DNA of 64,000 bases from Robiginitomaculum sp. (lineage in GTDB: Bacteria > Pseudomonadota > Alphaproteobacteria > Caulobacterales > Maricaulaceae), in assembly GCA_002733605.1 (NCBI GenBank), contig NVWK01000003.1:62001-126000 (forward strand), in the 5' to 3' direction. Numbering within the stretch: the stretch's first letter is position 1; each line of letters begins with the position of its first letter. The notes under the pieces were generated by a model, which ran no database searches, had not been told where the DNA came from, and saw only the letters and a list, made by a program, of their open reading frames with translations. Below, piece by piece: positions 1 to 9,366 of the stretch. A program made the position numbers and the translations under genes.

Positions 1-734
1 TCGGTATAGGCGGCCATACGCGGGAACCACTGGGCCAGAAAATAAATATAGGTGTCATTTTCAGGGAAATGCTCATATCCACCCCGGCCACCAATGGCGG
101 CTTCGTCGATAATGTTAAACTTCCAGTCAATGCTGAAGACTGTTTTCGCACCGCTTGCTAAAGGACGCGGCAAATCAATACGCATCATTGTGTCGTTGAT
201 AACATAATGTAGCGCGCCGCCACGGGCATCTTTCACAGCCAAAATTTGGTGGCCATGTTCCACATCCGCCAAAGCCTGAATACGGCGCAGGGCATTGTAG
301 CTGATGGAATCACCGCTGCCAGAGCGGTCACGACGTGTGCCTGCTGTTGATGCAGTTTCGCTGAGCCGTGCCGTGCTGCCATCTTTAAACCGGTTTTGAT
401 CGAGCTGCACCCAGAGGTAATTCAGCTTGTCCGGTGAGTTGTTGAAATAGGTGATGGTCTCGGAAGCGTTGATTTGTTTTTTATCTTCGTCCAGTTCAAC
501 TTTGATTTTGTAATCGGCCCGTTGTTGCCAATAAGAGGCGCCCGGGGCGCCGGCAGCGTTGCGGTAAACATTTGGCGTCGGTAAAACCGTACCGAGCTGG
601 CGGAATTTTGCCGCCTGATCTTTTTTACTCCCCGCCGGGCCATCCGCAAAAGCTTGATGTCCTAATGACAGTGCTAGTGCGGCCACAATTGTCGCATATG
701 CGCCATATCTGATGGTTTTAAAAACTGTGCTCAT
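1..734 (-). CDS. M1 family metallopeptidase, N-terminal part (runs off left edge)
   Basis: The reading frame starts with ATG at 734 on the minus strand and stays open to position 1, giving about 244 residues of the N-terminus. The first ~30 residues are a signal peptide (Ala/Leu-rich core ending near GHQAFA), so the protein is exported. It continues with the TPNVYRNAAGAPG / YWQQRADY signature and a beta-sandwich with ETITYFNNSP and LWVQLDQNRF, which I recognise as the N-terminal domain of a large M1 aminopeptidase group found in Bacteroidetes and Proteobacteria. The catalytic HExxH and the gluzincin Glu would lie beyond the left edge and cannot be checked. It is one of several secreted peptidases in this window. 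Confidence 0.85.
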   Translation of the reverse strand, partial: MSTVFKTIRYGAYATIVAALALSLGHQAFADGPAGSKKDQAAKFRQLGTVLPTPNVYRNAAGAPGASYWQQRADYKIKVELDEDKKQINASETITYFNNSPDKLNYLWVQLDQNRFKDGSTARLSETASTAGTRRDRSGSGDSISYNALRRIQALADVEHGHQILAVKDARGGALHYVINDTMMRIDLPRPLASGAKTVFSIDWKFNIIDEAAIGGRGGYEHFPENDTYIYFLAQWFPRMAAYT

Positions 735-872
735 GTAAATCCCCTATATATTTTGGACACGCAAACTTGGTAACCGCCCGTTGTTACAAACGTTGTGACA
801 TAATAGTAATAATGGGAATATCATATTCGTGCGCGATTACATTAAAATTTTGTATATTTGAGAAATATAGTT

Positions 873-1691
873 TCAATATCCACGGTCATTTGCGCGTTCA
901 TGGGTTAAAAGACCCGGTCCGCATCCGATTTTCCATCCAGATTGCGTCCAGAATTTTGAATTATTTAACTCGATTTCTATGAGTTTAAAACCATTTGCAC
1001 CCCGACGAAACGGAACCGGCTTACAATAGGGCAGCACTGTATTTAAGAAGAAGTCGCGTCTTACAATGATGCTTTGGTTTGTCCAGGACATGGTCTGTGC
1101 ATCGACGAGAAAAAAACCATCACCGGCATCTGTAATATATTTCGGGAATTTCTCAGCCGGGTTTGCTTCCACATACACCGCGTTCCCACACAATCGTTTC
1201 GCTTTTGCGCGGCGAAAGAAGCGTTTTAATTTGGCCGACCCCGTGTCGGGTGTAGGAAAATAGCGTAGATATTTGTTATATATATTAAATTTTTCGCCAA
1301 AATACTTTCTGTGGCGCATTCGCACCATGCAGACATCGTCTTGATCAAGCAACTCAAGCGCTTTGCCGATTTGGCGATCGGCTTCTGCACGTGGCTCAAT
1401 TAAGGGGCAATCATTTTCGGTGAAGAAAATAAACTCGGTCTCCAAACGGTTCGCGATCTCTTCCATACCCGAAAGAATGCCCAAGTTCTGCGGGTCTGTT
1501 TCTATGCGGTACGGATATTGGGCTGCAACCGCGCTTGTGTCTTCGTCGGGGTCGGGCAGGAAAATGACGGCGTCATCAAACAGGTCGAAAAAATCGGCGT
1601 CTCCATAGGATTTTAACGCTGTCCTCAAGGAGGCCGCGCCGCGCCAGCTGAGCGTGCCGAGACCGAGTGTGCCTTGGGGATATTTACTCAC
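873..1691 (-). CDS. Glycosyltransferase-like protein, second of a coupled pair
   Basis: About 272 residues. The start is most likely GTG at 1691, which overlaps the TGA of the upstream gene in a GTGA arrangement; a TTG at 1694 in the same frame is the alternative. No signal peptide or membrane segment is visible, so it is cytoplasmic. The sequence has GT-A-like features: an N-terminal LGLGTLSWRG strand, DNLG-like and FTEND-type acidic motifs around residue 90, and a C-terminal basic region. I do not recognise a named family with certainty. Coupling to another glycosyltransferase-like gene suggests joint action on a surface polysaccharide or lipid glycan (inference). Confidence 0.6.
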   Translation of the reverse strand: MSKYPQGTLGLGTLSWRGAASLRTALKSYGDADFFDLFDDAVIFLPDPDEDTSAVAAQYPYRIETDPQNLGILSGMEEIANRLETEFIFFTENDCPLIEPRAEADRQIGKALELLDQDDVCMVRMRHRKYFGEKFNIYNKYLRYFPTPDTGSAKLKRFFRRAKAKRLCGNAVYVEANPAEKFPKYITDAGDGFFLVDAQTMSWTNQSIIVRRDFFLNTVLPYCKPVPFRRGANGFKLIEIELNNSKFWTQSGWKIGCGPGLLTHERANDRGY

Positions 1692-2416
1692 CAATGTTCC
1701 TCAATCCACGGGGTTGGGCGGACATGTTTATAGCTCTTTTTAATCCAGTGCTTAACCGGCCATTTCCCGACGGCGGCCTCGTCCTGATCCGGCTTGCCGG
1801 TAAAGGCTACAATGCGGGTTTGGGGTGGAAGTTTGGGACTGACAAAGAAATTGAAAGGCCATTTTGGTAATAAATTATGTTTGAAGCTGACGCACCAGTC
1901 TTGAGGCCAAAACACCATATCTTCAATCTCGCGCGAGATATAAAGCTGCTCAATCCGGTAGCTGTCCAAAACGGACTTGGGATCATCCTGAATACGATCG
2001 AAAATATGGGTGTATTTACCGACCGGAAACCGGAAGGCAGATGTATTGCCGATATTTTGTCCTTTTTGTGTCCAGTTTTCGATCACACAAAACCGCCCCG
2101 GTTCATAATCAAACAAAACGTCAAGATTACCCGTAATCACCAGATCAAGATCAAGAAACAAGACATCGCCGCTTAAATCAGCCAGCGGGTATTTCCACAT
2201 GGCCAACTTGCGCCACGGTAAATTAATGAGATCAGGTGGCAAATTAATCTCGGGAATAGGCTCAATCTGCACATGCGCGTCCACACCCTCCGCATCATCC
2301 GTGAAACACACAAGCCGGGTCGGACGTTCAGTTTGGCGCTGGATAGCACTATTGAGCCGATTGACATATTCCGGCCCGTAGCGCGTGCCCCATTTCATGC
2401 AGATAACGGTTTGCAT
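1688..2416 (-). CDS. Glycosyltransferase-like protein with DLDLV motif
   Basis: 242 residues, no signal peptide. The N-terminus (TVICMKWGTRYGPEYVNRL) and the FLDLDLVITGNLDVLFDY stretch are the hallmarks of GT-A-fold sugar-nucleotide transferases, where the DxD motif holds the metal and the nucleotide sugar; GT8-like enzymes are the nearest relatives I recognise. WTQKGQNIGNTSAFRF and a late H-containing GKPDQDEAA segment fit an acceptor/metal region. The stop overlaps the start of the next minus-strand gene, so the two are translated together. Acceptor and donor cannot be read from sequence. The 135-bp stretch between the partner gene and the M1 peptidase shows no further gene. Confidence 0.7.
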   Translation of the reverse strand: MQTVICMKWGTRYGPEYVNRLNSAIQRQTERPTRLVCFTDDAEGVDAHVQIEPIPEINLPPDLINLPWRKLAMWKYPLADLSGDVLFLDLDLVITGNLDVLFDYEPGRFCVIENWTQKGQNIGNTSAFRFPVGKYTHIFDRIQDDPKSVLDSYRIEQLYISREIEDMVFWPQDWCVSFKHNLLPKWPFNFFVSPKLPPQTRIVAFTGKPDQDEAAVGKWPVKHWIKKSYKHVRPTPWIEEHW

Positions 2417-2444
2417 ATTGATCTCTTAAGTGGAGGTCTCGAAC

Positions 2445-4145
2445 TTACGGATTTGTCTTGAGCATTTCATCGCGCAGGGCACGGAACTCTGCACCTTCAT
2501 ACCAGTTTGGCCAATCTTGACTGTCGGCAATAGCACGCCCTAGCTCGTAAAAAACATTGCCAACCTGCTCGATTCCGGTCAAATCCCAAGTGTTGTCATA
2601 TTCATCCGCAGGCGCGTGATAGCGCTCCAAAGTATATTCTTCCCCAAAGGCTTCCCCATAAGTTTTGCCGTTAATCTCATGATCAATGCCCCCATCCGCA
2701 TACAACATCGGCACGCCTTTTTTCGCGAGGCTGATATGATCTGATCGGTAGTAATAACCGGCCTCTGGCTTCGGATCAGGCGTAATATACATGCCTTTCG
2801 GGTCGATAACGTCATGTAGAAGATCATCCAGATCAGATGCGCCGAACCCGACAACCACAATGTCTTTCGTGCGACCGACCGGCAATACGGCATCAATATT
2901 TATACCCGCCACCGTCTTGCTGAGCGGCACAATCGGGTCTTCCGCATAATAGGCAGACCCCAATAAACCGGATTCTTCCGCCGTAACAGCAACGATCAAT
3001 ATCGAGCGCAACGCGGGCTTTTGCGCAAAAGCTTCGCCGATTTCAAGAATCATGGCTGTGCCTGTGGCGTTATCAACCGCACCATTATAAATACCGTCTT
3101 CACCCTCCGGCACAGGTTTTTTACCCAGATGATCCCAATGGCCCATATACAGCATATATTCGTCAGGATATTTTGTGCCGATCACAGCCCCCGCAACATT
3201 GCGCGAACTGACCGTATGAATTGTATTGTTAATTGTAGCGCTGAGAGAAAGCCCGCTCATGGGCACGGCCTTAAATCCTTTTTGCGAGGCTGCCGCTTTC
3301 ATCTCGACAAAATCAAGCCCGGCATTTGCAAATAAAGCTTTTGAAGCCTCCAGGGATAACCAGCCTTCTAATGCGGCCCGTGATGCACCTTCATCCAGGC
3401 GCACCAGATCGATTTGCGCCCCGGCCCAACTGTCCGCAACCACATTCCAGCCATAACTGGCAGGCTTGGTCTCATGTACAATAAGGGCTGCAGCCGCGCC
3501 TTGGCGGGCGGCCTCTTCAAATTTATATGTCCAGCGACCATAATAGGTCATGGCATTGCCGTTAAACAGGGCTTCGTCTTTGGTCGCAAACCCCGGATCA
3601 TTGACAAACATGACCACAGTTTTGCCTGTCACATCGACATCCGCATAATCATCCCAGCCATATTCCGGCGCAACCACGCCGTAGCCAACAAAGACCAGAT
3701 CAGCGTTTTCAACACTGACAGAATCTGTAAACCGTTTTGTCCAATACACAGTATTTTCCTGAAAATCATACCGGATTGTCTCGCCGCCATCTTTGGCAAT
3801 GTCCAGAAACGACCCTTCGGAAACCGTTGTTTCCGTCAAAGTAATCGGCTGGAAATAACTACCGTCTTTACCCATCGGCACGAGACCTGCCGCTTTCATT
3901 TCATCTGCAACATATTGGGACGCCATTTGGCCACCCTGTGTACCCGGTGCCCGGCCTTCAAATTCGTCCGAGGACAACCGCTCAATCCGGCGGCCCAAAT
4001 CGGCCGCTGAAATAGAAGCCTCTGCCTGTGGCTCGGGATCAAGCGTTGAGGGCGCACAAGCCGTCAATACGCTGGCGGAGACAGCTATGACAGACACAGC
4101 CAGAACAGACGTGTAAGATGATAAGGAAGATTTGGAAAAAGGCAT
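2445..4145 (-). CDS. M28 family peptidase, lipoprotein
   Basis: 566 residues. The N-terminus carries a signal peptide ending in a lipobox (VLTAC), so the protein should be lipid-anchored after export. A PA-like insert sits in the middle (ADLVFVGYGVVAPEY, then GKTVVMFVNDPG), followed by the M28 core: GHWDHLG (first zinc His and Asp), GAVDNATGTA (bridging Asp), AVTAEESGLLGS (catalytic and metal Glu pair) and a late RSDHISLAKKGVP segment with the last His. This is the usual layout of bacterial M28 aminopeptidases that trim N-terminal residues from peptides. It is divergent from another M28 gene at 4337, with 191 bp between starts for both promoters. Confidence 0.93.
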   Translation of the reverse strand: MPFSKSSLSSYTSVLAVSVIAVSASVLTACAPSTLDPEPQAEASISAADLGRRIERLSSDEFEGRAPGTQGGQMASQYVADEMKAAGLVPMGKDGSYFQPITLTETTVSEGSFLDIAKDGGETIRYDFQENTVYWTKRFTDSVSVENADLVFVGYGVVAPEYGWDDYADVDVTGKTVVMFVNDPGFATKDEALFNGNAMTYYGRWTYKFEEAARQGAAAALIVHETKPASYGWNVVADSWAGAQIDLVRLDEGASRAALEGWLSLEASKALFANAGLDFVEMKAAASQKGFKAVPMSGLSLSATINNTIHTVSSRNVAGAVIGTKYPDEYMLYMGHWDHLGKKPVPEGEDGIYNGAVDNATGTAMILEIGEAFAQKPALRSILIVAVTAEESGLLGSAYYAEDPIVPLSKTVAGINIDAVLPVGRTKDIVVVGFGASDLDDLLHDVIDPKGMYITPDPKPEAGYYYRSDHISLAKKGVPMLYADGGIDHEINGKTYGEAFGEEYTLERYHAPADEYDNTWDLTGIEQVGNVFYELGRAIADSQDWPNWYEGAEFRALRDEMLKTNP

Positions 4146-4336
4146 GCATGTTCCCCCGATGCAGTTGTAATATACATTTTGATTTCGCCCAAACTGCGCC
4201 GATTTTTTCCAGTTTGCAAGTCGTTATTAAATTTCAAAATCAACTGGCACCTAAACAAAAAATGGACAAAAATTACCTTGCGACACAGGCCCGCCCGTTT
4301 ATGGTGGGGAAAAATTATTCAGGGGAAATACAAATC

Positions 4337-5773
4337 ATGACATCACTTAAACTTCTAACGGTCTCCACTTTGGCGCTGACATTGATGAGTTGTAGTACGA
4401 CCATCAACATAGACACCAAAGAGGGTATACAAGTCACCCACAGCAGAATGTCTTCTGTATCTGGCAATCCAGAGATCAAAATGCTGAGTAACATGGCGCT
4501 TGAAGGCCATTACGGCTATGAGATCACCAAATCATTGACAACCGAAGTCGGAGCCCGCCAAGCTGGTTCGCCCCAAGAGGCGCAAGCCCGCCTGTGGGCT
4601 GTTAAAAAGTTTGAAGCTCTCGGCTTTGAAAATATAACCACTGAGGCATTCACAATAGACGGCTGGAAACGCGGCGTCGAAACCGTAACACTGATCGCGC
4701 CTTCATCGCAAAAACTGTTTGTGACAGCGCTGGGCGGCTCCGTTGCCACACCTGACGCCGGTATCGAAGCGCCGGTTGCGTTTTTTTCAACATTTGACGA
4801 TCTGAAAAACGCACCGGAAAATAGTCTGGACGGTAAAATTGTTTATATTTCGGGCCTTATGGAACGCACTCTAAACGGGGCAGGCTACGGCCCTGCAAAT
4901 ATGAAAAGACGGAGCGGCGCCACCGAGGCTGCGAAAAGAGGGGCCTTGGCCGTTCTCATTCGCTCTGTCGGCACGGATTCCCATAGATTTCCCCATACGG
5001 GCCAAATGGCATATGATCCGGACATCAAGAAAATTCCAATCGGTGCCATATCCGGCCCCGATGCCGATCAATTAGACCGCATTTTCGCGTCTGGTGAAGA
5101 TGTCGTCATCAATATGCGTTTGCAAACTTGGGCCACGGGAACACAAACATCCGGCAATGTGATGGGAGAGATTGTTGGTTCCGAGAAACCCGAAGAGATT
5201 ATTGTGATTGGCGCGCATTTGGATAGCTGGGACCTTGGCACGGGCGCTATTGATGACGGGGCAGGGGTTGGTATTGTCATGGGGGCTGCCAAAGTCTTGA
5301 TGGAGTCCGGCCTGAAACCAAAACGTACAATCCGCGTCGTTTTATTCGGATCAGAAGAAATCGGCATTAAAGGCGGCATTGCTTATGTCAAAGCCCATAA
5401 AGATACGGATTTAGCCAATCATGTATTGGCCACAGAATCAGATTTTGGTGCAGATAGAATTTACGGCCTGCAAACCGGTCTCACCGATGCCAACAAAGCG
5501 GCCGTGAGAGCGATGGCGCATGAGTTCGAATTTTTAGGCATAGAGCTTCTGGACGGTGAAAGTACCGGCGGGCCGGATGTAGGGCCCTTGTCACGGGCGG
5601 GCGTGCCGACAATAAGGTTAAATCAGGACGGCACCGATTATTTTGATCTGCATCATACACCGGACGATACTTTTGATAAAATCGACCCTGAAGCCATGGC
5701 CCAGAATGTAGCGGCTTATGCAACCCTGATTTGGCTAGCTTCAGAATCAAATTCAAACTTCAAGGACAACTAA
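4337..5773 (+). CDS. M28 family peptidase (carboxypeptidase Q-like), lipoprotein
   Basis: 478 residues from ATG at 4337, chosen because it is followed at once by a signal peptide with lipobox (LTLMSC); the frame is open further upstream without such a signal. The PA-like region (GKIVYISGLMERT) precedes the M28 catalytic domain: GAHLDSWDLGTGAIDDGAG, LFGSEEIGIKGG and DLHHTPDDT give the expected metal ligands and the catalytic Glu. The order and spacing resemble the plasma glutamate carboxypeptidase group. The next gene (M20 amidohydrolase) begins 2 bases after the stop, so these are co-transcribed for periplasmic peptide breakdown. Confidence 0.93.
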   Translation: MTSLKLLTVSTLALTLMSCSTTINIDTKEGIQVTHSRMSSVSGNPEIKMLSNMALEGHYGYEITKSLTTEVGARQAGSPQEAQARLWAVKKFEALGFENITTEAFTIDGWKRGVETVTLIAPSSQKLFVTALGGSVATPDAGIEAPVAFFSTFDDLKNAPENSLDGKIVYISGLMERTLNGAGYGPANMKRRSGATEAAKRGALAVLIRSVGTDSHRFPHTGQMAYDPDIKKIPIGAISGPDADQLDRIFASGEDVVINMRLQTWATGTQTSGNVMGEIVGSEKPEEIIVIGAHLDSWDLGTGAIDDGAGVGIVMGAAKVLMESGLKPKRTIRVVLFGSEEIGIKGGIAYVKAHKDTDLANHVLATESDFGADRIYGLQTGLTDANKAAVRAMAHEFEFLGIELLDGESTGGPDVGPLSRAGVPTIRLNQDGTDYFDLHHTPDDTFDKIDPEAMAQNVAAYATLIWLASESNSNFKDN

Positions 5774-5775
5774 TT

Positions 5776-7059
5776 ATGCGTAATATGCTCGTAGGAACCG
5801 CGCTGGGATTGGCTGCTTTATTGGCCCCAAATACCGCAAATGCAGAAGATTTACTTAAACTATACAAATACTTACATGCGAACCCGGAACTGTCTCGTAT
5901 GGAAGTTAAAACCTCTGCGCTTTTGGCGGATAAACTGGAAGCCCTTGGTTTCGAGATCACCCGCAATGTGGGCGAGACAGGCGTTGTGGCAATACTGAAA
6001 AACGGTTCCGGCCCCACCATAATGATCCGCGCCGATATGGATGCTCTCCCTGTCAGAGAGCAAACGGGTCTGTCCTATGCCAGCACGGTTATGACTAAAG
6101 ATTATGAAGGTAATGACGTGCCTGCCATGCATGCCTGCGGTCATGACATACATATGACGGTCCTAATCGGGACAGCAGAAAATTTGGTGGCCCAGAAAGC
6201 AAATTGGTCGGGTACATTGATCTTGATTTTACAGCCCGCCGAAGAATTAGGCCAAGGGGCAAGGCTCATGATCAATGACGGCCTGTTCACACGCTTTCCG
6301 CGCCCGGACTACAATATCGCCCTGCACGATAGTGCATCGCTCGCGAGCGGGCAGGTCGGGATTACCGCTGGCTACGCGATGGCAAATGTAGATTCTGTAG
6401 ATATTATCGTGCACGGCATTGGTGGGCATGGCGCTTACCCGCACATGACCAAAGATCCCGTGGTTTTAGCCGCGCAGATCGTGACCAGTTTACAGACAAT
6501 TGTCTCGCGTGAAACATCGCCGCTTGATGCGGCCGTTGTCACCGTCGGGTCTATTCACGGCGGCACAAAACATAATATTATTTCTGATGAAGTGAGACTG
6601 CAACTGACCTTGCGTTCTTACACAGACGAGGTGCGCGCCAACACAATTGCTTCTATAAAACGCATTGTTGACGGTTTGGGCCGAGCCTATGGTTTGCCGG
6701 AAGATAAACTGCCTGCTGTGAAGGTGAAAGACGAATACACACCTGCGCTCTATAACAACCCCGACTTGGCCGAACGCATGAACCCGGTGATTAGTAATGC
6801 GATTGGCGTCGAGGTGCAAACCTTGTCACCTGTTATGGGCGGCGAAGATTTCGGGCAATATGGCCGGGTTGAACCAAAAATACCGGGATTGCTATTCGTG
6901 CTTGGCGCGGTGGCACCGCAAACAATAAAAGATGCAAAGGAAGCCGGGACAAATCTGCCTTCATTGCATTCCCCGTTCTTTGCCCCTGATCCAGAACCGA
7001 CAATTGAAACCGGTGTTAAAGCCATGACAGCTGTGGCCCTCGATCTATTGAAAAAATAA
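5776..7059 (+). CDS. Exported M20 family amidohydrolase (hippurate hydrolase-like)
   Basis: 427 residues from ATG at 5776, directly after the stop of the M28 gene. The signal peptide (LGLAALLAPNTANA) points to a periplasmic enzyme. The M20D core is clear: IRADMDALPVRE, MHACGHDIHMTVLIG (metal-binding Cys/His), LQPAEELGQGA (catalytic and metal Glu), the dimerisation domain around GIGGHGAYPH, and GGEDFGQYG near the end. Relatives hydrolyse N-acyl amino acids or small dipeptides. With the M28 gene before it, this suggests stepwise release of amino acids outside the inner membrane. Confidence 0.93.
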   Translation: MRNMLVGTALGLAALLAPNTANAEDLLKLYKYLHANPELSRMEVKTSALLADKLEALGFEITRNVGETGVVAILKNGSGPTIMIRADMDALPVREQTGLSYASTVMTKDYEGNDVPAMHACGHDIHMTVLIGTAENLVAQKANWSGTLILILQPAEELGQGARLMINDGLFTRFPRPDYNIALHDSASLASGQVGITAGYAMANVDSVDIIVHGIGGHGAYPHMTKDPVVLAAQIVTSLQTIVSRETSPLDAAVVTVGSIHGGTKHNIISDEVRLQLTLRSYTDEVRANTIASIKRIVDGLGRAYGLPEDKLPAVKVKDEYTPALYNNPDLAERMNPVISNAIGVEVQTLSPVMGGEDFGQYGRVEPKIPGLLFVLGAVAPQTIKDAKEAGTNLPSLHSPFFAPDPEPTIETGVKAMTAVALDLLKK

Positions 7060-7093
7060 CAATAACAAAAACAGGAAAAACACAGGAAAAACT

Positions 7094-8041
7094 ATGTCCC
7101 TCCCAAAAATTTTACAAAACCTCGAACTTCCAGTTATCGGGGCACCGTTATTCATTGTCTCTGGTCCGGAACTTGTGATTGCCCAGTGTAAGGCTGGCAT
7201 TGTCGGTTCATTCCCTGCCTTGAATGCCCGACCAGCAGAAGAGTTGGAAAAGTGGATCATAAGAATAAAATCCGAACTGGCGGCGTACGCTAAAGAAAAC
7301 CCGGATAAGAAAGTCGCGCCCTTTGCGGTAAACCAGATTTGTCACGCCTCCAATGATCGTTTGCAACATGACATGGAAGTCTGTGTACGCCAGCAAGTGC
7401 CGATTATTATTACCTCCTTGCGTCCACCAAAAATTGTCATTGACGCTGTACATTCTTACGGCGGCATTGTGTTGCATGATGTGATCAACATTCGCCATAC
7501 CAAGAAAGCCCTTTCAGAAGGCGCTGACGGCATCATTGCTGTGTGCGCCGGCGCCGGTGGTCATGCAGGGAAACTGTCTCCATTTGCACTTGTTCCTGAA
7601 ATCAGAGAATTCCACGACGGGCCTTTACTCTGCTCGGGGTCTATCTCCACAGGTGGTAGTGTATTAGGGGCGCAGGCAATCGGCGCGGACTTGGCCTATA
7701 TCGGCACACGGTTTATCGCGACAAAAGAAGCCAATGCACCGGATGACTACAAGCAGATGATTGTAGATTCAGCCGGTGAGGACATTGTCTACTCGTCTCT
7801 GTTCACCGGCATTCACGGCAATTATCTGAAATCATCAATCCAAAACGCGGGTCTTGATCCAGAGGCTCTTGAGGGTGCAGATAAAAATTCGATGAATTTC
7901 GGGTCGGGTGATGCCAAAGCGTGGAAAGATATATGGGGGTCTGGACAAGGCGTTGGCAGTATCCACAGCGTGCCGAGTGTTGCCGATGTTGTGGCCCAGC
8001 TTAAGCAGGAATACGAATCTGCAAAAGCCCGTTTGACATAA
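7094..8041 (+). CDS. NAD(P)H-dependent flavin oxidoreductase, nitronate monooxygenase-like
   Basis: 315 residues, with a good ribosome site (AGGAAAAA) before ATG 7094. The TIM-barrel flavoprotein signature is complete: PVIGAPLFIVSGPEL at the N-terminus, GIVGSFPALNARP, AVCAGAGGHAGKLSP (FMN phosphate-binding loop) and GADLAYIGTRF. Such enzymes oxidise alkyl nitronates, or act as FMN-dependent reductases of unknown substrate. It lies 34 bp after the M20 gene and is probably the last gene of that operon. The following 214 bp hold only a weak inverted repeat near 8070 and the promoter region of the next gene. Confidence 0.9.
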   Translation: MSLPKILQNLELPVIGAPLFIVSGPELVIAQCKAGIVGSFPALNARPAEELEKWIIRIKSELAAYAKENPDKKVAPFAVNQICHASNDRLQHDMEVCVRQQVPIIITSLRPPKIVIDAVHSYGGIVLHDVINIRHTKKALSEGADGIIAVCAGAGGHAGKLSPFALVPEIREFHDGPLLCSGSISTGGSVLGAQAIGADLAYIGTRFIATKEANAPDDYKQMIVDSAGEDIVYSSLFTGIHGNYLKSSIQNAGLDPEALEGADKNSMNFGSGDAKAWKDIWGSGQGVGSIHSVPSVADVVAQLKQEYESAKARLT

Positions 8042-8255
8042 AGCCAGACCACACCCGATTTGTGATGCTCCCGCACTGGGAGGCAATACAAAATATTTAT
8101 TCGGGGCATTTCCTCAAGATCAGCCATCGTTAAGATTATGTTGGTTTTAGTCCGTAAAACAGCTGCGTTATACATGTATTGCCAGTTGCGCATTTACCTG
8201 CGTTAATGCTATTACCGTTTTTTAATCTGAATCGATTTCACAAAAAGGGGACATA

Positions 8256-9356
8256 ATGGGAACTTTTGGTAAGTGGGCTACCGGGCTAATAATTCTTGGT
8301 GTTGTTGCGCTTGTATTAGAAGTGTTCACACCATGGGGTGCCAAGGCACATTCAGTTGCCATGGGAAACTCTGTTGAAGCCACGCTGAAAGATGCCGGCT
8401 TCGGGAGCTTGAACATCAGCATGGAAGGCAATGTCGCAAAGCTAAGCGGAAACCTGCCAAGTACTGACGCGAAAACGGCGGCTTTAACGGCGGCTCAAAA
8501 TGCGCAATGCGAAGACTGTGCCGGTCGTAGGGCAGGCGGAGCACGTTGGCATGAAGTCGACGGAACCGGCATTAATGTTGTCAAACCAATGCTCACCGTT
8601 CAACCTTATACCCTGACAGGCATTCGTACAAAAAATGCCATTCTAATTTTAAATGGCTATGTCTCTGACGAAGCCGAGAGACAAGAATTACTGGCTGTCG
8701 CCGAAACTTTATTTCCCGGCAATGTAACCGATCAAACAGTAAAAATCGCACAGGGTGCGCCAAACTCGGCTTGGCTAAGTGTGGCGAGCGCCAATATCGG
8801 TGGGCTATCCCTTTTGGAAACAGGGCGGTTTACCATGAAAGATTCAAGTTCGGTTCTTGTCGGACAAACGTCCACTGTCGAGGCCCGTAACAACATTAAT
8901 GAGGCCATTGCTGCGCTCGGGGGTTCCACAAATATCAGTGTCCCGAACATGCAAGCGGCCAATATTGGACAGATTAATGACGAGGATGTGTGTCAGCGAA
9001 ACTTTGAACGCCTTAAAGGCGACAATAAGATAGAGTTCAGCACCGGCAGTGCCGAGATAGCACAAGCCCCTAGCTTGGCATTATTGGCGAATTTGGCTGC
9101 AGCCGCAAAACAATGCTCCAGCTTTAATGTTGTGATTAACGGTCATACGGATATAGAGGGCGATTCTGAAAACAATCTTGTCCTCAGTCAAAACCGTGCC
9201 TTTGCCGTTGCCAATGTTTTAATCGCTCAGGGTGTTGACGCGGCTCAACTTTCCGCGTTTGGTCACGGGGACACAAACCCGATTGCTTCGAATGATACGG
9301 ATGAGGGTAAAGCCCAAAACCGCCGTATCGAATTTACAGTTACACAGTCTAAATAA
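8256..9356 (+). CDS. OmpA-domain protein with N-terminal membrane anchor and BON-like region
   Basis: 366 residues. It begins with a single hydrophobic segment (residues ~9-24, LIILGVVALVLEVF) that looks like a signal anchor. The middle (residues ~45-190) contains repeated BON-like units such as SLNISMEGNVAKLSGNLPS and AILILNGYVSDEAERQ. The C-terminus (residues ~255-362) is an OmpA_C peptidoglycan-binding domain with INGHTD, LSQNRA and NRRIEF, including the Asp and Arg that bind diaminopimelate. It probably links the envelope to the cell wall. The next gene starts 10 bp downstream, so the two are co-expressed. A CxxC (QCEDC) near residue 85 is unusual for the family. Confidence 0.85.
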   Translation: MGTFGKWATGLIILGVVALVLEVFTPWGAKAHSVAMGNSVEATLKDAGFGSLNISMEGNVAKLSGNLPSTDAKTAALTAAQNAQCEDCAGRRAGGARWHEVDGTGINVVKPMLTVQPYTLTGIRTKNAILILNGYVSDEAERQELLAVAETLFPGNVTDQTVKIAQGAPNSAWLSVASANIGGLSLLETGRFTMKDSSSVLVGQTSTVEARNNINEAIAALGGSTNISVPNMQAANIGQINDEDVCQRNFERLKGDNKIEFSTGSAEIAQAPSLALLANLAAAAKQCSSFNVVINGHTDIEGDSENNLVLSQNRAFAVANVLIAQGVDAAQLSAFGHGDTNPIASNDTDEGKAQNRRIEFTVTQSK

Positions 9357-9366
9357 GGGGACTCTT

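Noticed and set aside
873-1694. TTG at 1694 as start of the second glycosyltransferase-like gene
   Set aside because: GTG at 1691 gives the common GTGA overlap with the upstream stop; TTG stays possible but is less likely.
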